From the NCBI RefSeq assembly GCF_009668025.1, contig NZ_WJXZ01000001.1, forward strand, positions 991,345 through 1,055,344: a stretch of 64,000 nucleotides of DNA, written 5' to 3'. The translations under genes were made by a program, and so were the position numbers. A model generated the notes under the pieces. That model worked only from the letters and a program-made list of their open reading frames with translations. It was not told the origin of the DNA and searched no databases. The DNA comes from Larkinella terrae. Its GTDB lineage: Bacteria; Bacteroidota; Bacteroidia; Cytophagales; Spirosomataceae. Below are positions 63,937-64,000 of this stretch, one piece after another (the first letter of the stretch is position 1; the number at the start of each line of letters is the position of its first letter).

Positions 63937-64000
63937 TTGCCCCCAACCCCCTAAAGGCCGGGCGGCCGGTGCCGGGCTTTGAAATGCCGATTAAAGCCCG
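63937..64000. repeat. Palindromic intergenic repeat, CCCCCAACCCCC family (copy 5, interrupted)
   Basis: One arm TTGCCCCCAACCCCCTAAAG (63937-63956) is present, but instead of continuing to GGGGC it runs into GCCGGGCGGCCGGTGCCGGG. CGGGCTTT (63973-63980) and AAAGCCCG (63993-64000) then form a small inverted pair at the window edge. The second long arm probably lies beyond the edge. Confidence 0.6.

Overview
The window looks like a chromosome segment of a Bacteroidota bacterium, most probably a Cytophagales/Spirosomaceae member (Larkinella- or Spirosoma-like). The signs are a SusC/SusD pair, a C-terminal type IX secretion sorting domain, TAnnTTTG-type -7 promoter boxes, a periplasmic-propeller hybrid histidine kinase, GC-rich coding DNA with AT-rich spacers, and many palindromic intergenic repeats. 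The genus is an inference. I saw no rRNA, tRNA, CRISPR array, phage or intact insertion sequence.

Layout. 1-11.7 kb is mainly housekeeping or general: an arginine-rich protein cut by the window edge, acetoacetyl-CoA synthetase, a C-terminal processing protease, Ffh (sharing a two-way terminator with the protease), a large hybrid sensor kinase and a cold-shock-domain protein. A secreted SGNH hydrolase follows at 12.2 kb.

12.9-23.6 kb (minus strand) is an eleven-gene block of apparently cytoplasmic enzymes: RidA, two paralogous 3-hydroxyacyl-CoA dehydrogenase-like proteins (one catalytically degenerate), a class III aminotransferase, an M19 dipeptidase, a ceramidase-like protein, a PhyH dioxygenase, a beta-propeller lyase-like protein, an HpcH/HpaI aldolase, an aldo/keto reductase and an SDR. 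A divergent AraC regulator (23.8 kb) separates it from a plus-strand block (24.8-44.3 kb): SusC, SusD, five secreted sialidase-superfamily (BNR/Asp-box) proteins, an MFS transporter, a DapA-family aldolase, a Gfo/Idh/MocA oxidoreductase, an SDR, an exported HEAT-like protein and a decayed glycosidase remnant. Three promoters (before ridA, before susC, before the sialidase-like gene at 35.5 kb) share an ungapped 66-bp architecture: two A-rich half-sites 21 bp apart and a -7 box exactly 57 bp from the start of the first motif. This suggests one AraC-controlled regulon linking glycan capture outside the cell with the catabolic operon. Its substrate is unknown; it is the best candidate here for an undescribed system.

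44.4-58.8 kb (minus strand) is a second sugar locus: three nucleoside-hydrolase-like DUF1593 proteins, an FGGY kinase, a ribose-type ABC importer (permease, ATPase, DUF2291 protein, binding lipoprotein), a split transketolase, an L-fucose/L-arabinose isomerase-family protein and a DeoR regulator. The enzyme set implies import, aldose-ketose isomerisation, phosphorylation and transketolase cleavage. That resembles the transketolase route for D-apiose, but the sugar is not proven.

59.2-63.7 kb holds a 46-residue membrane peptide, a large beta-helix/Ig-like protein with a type IX sorting tail, and a secreted FG-GAP repeat protein.

Palindromic intergenic elements of at least four kinds lie between genes throughout (17.2, 18.7, 29.6, 32.6, 36.7, 41.1, 53.0, 54.6 and 63.9 kb).
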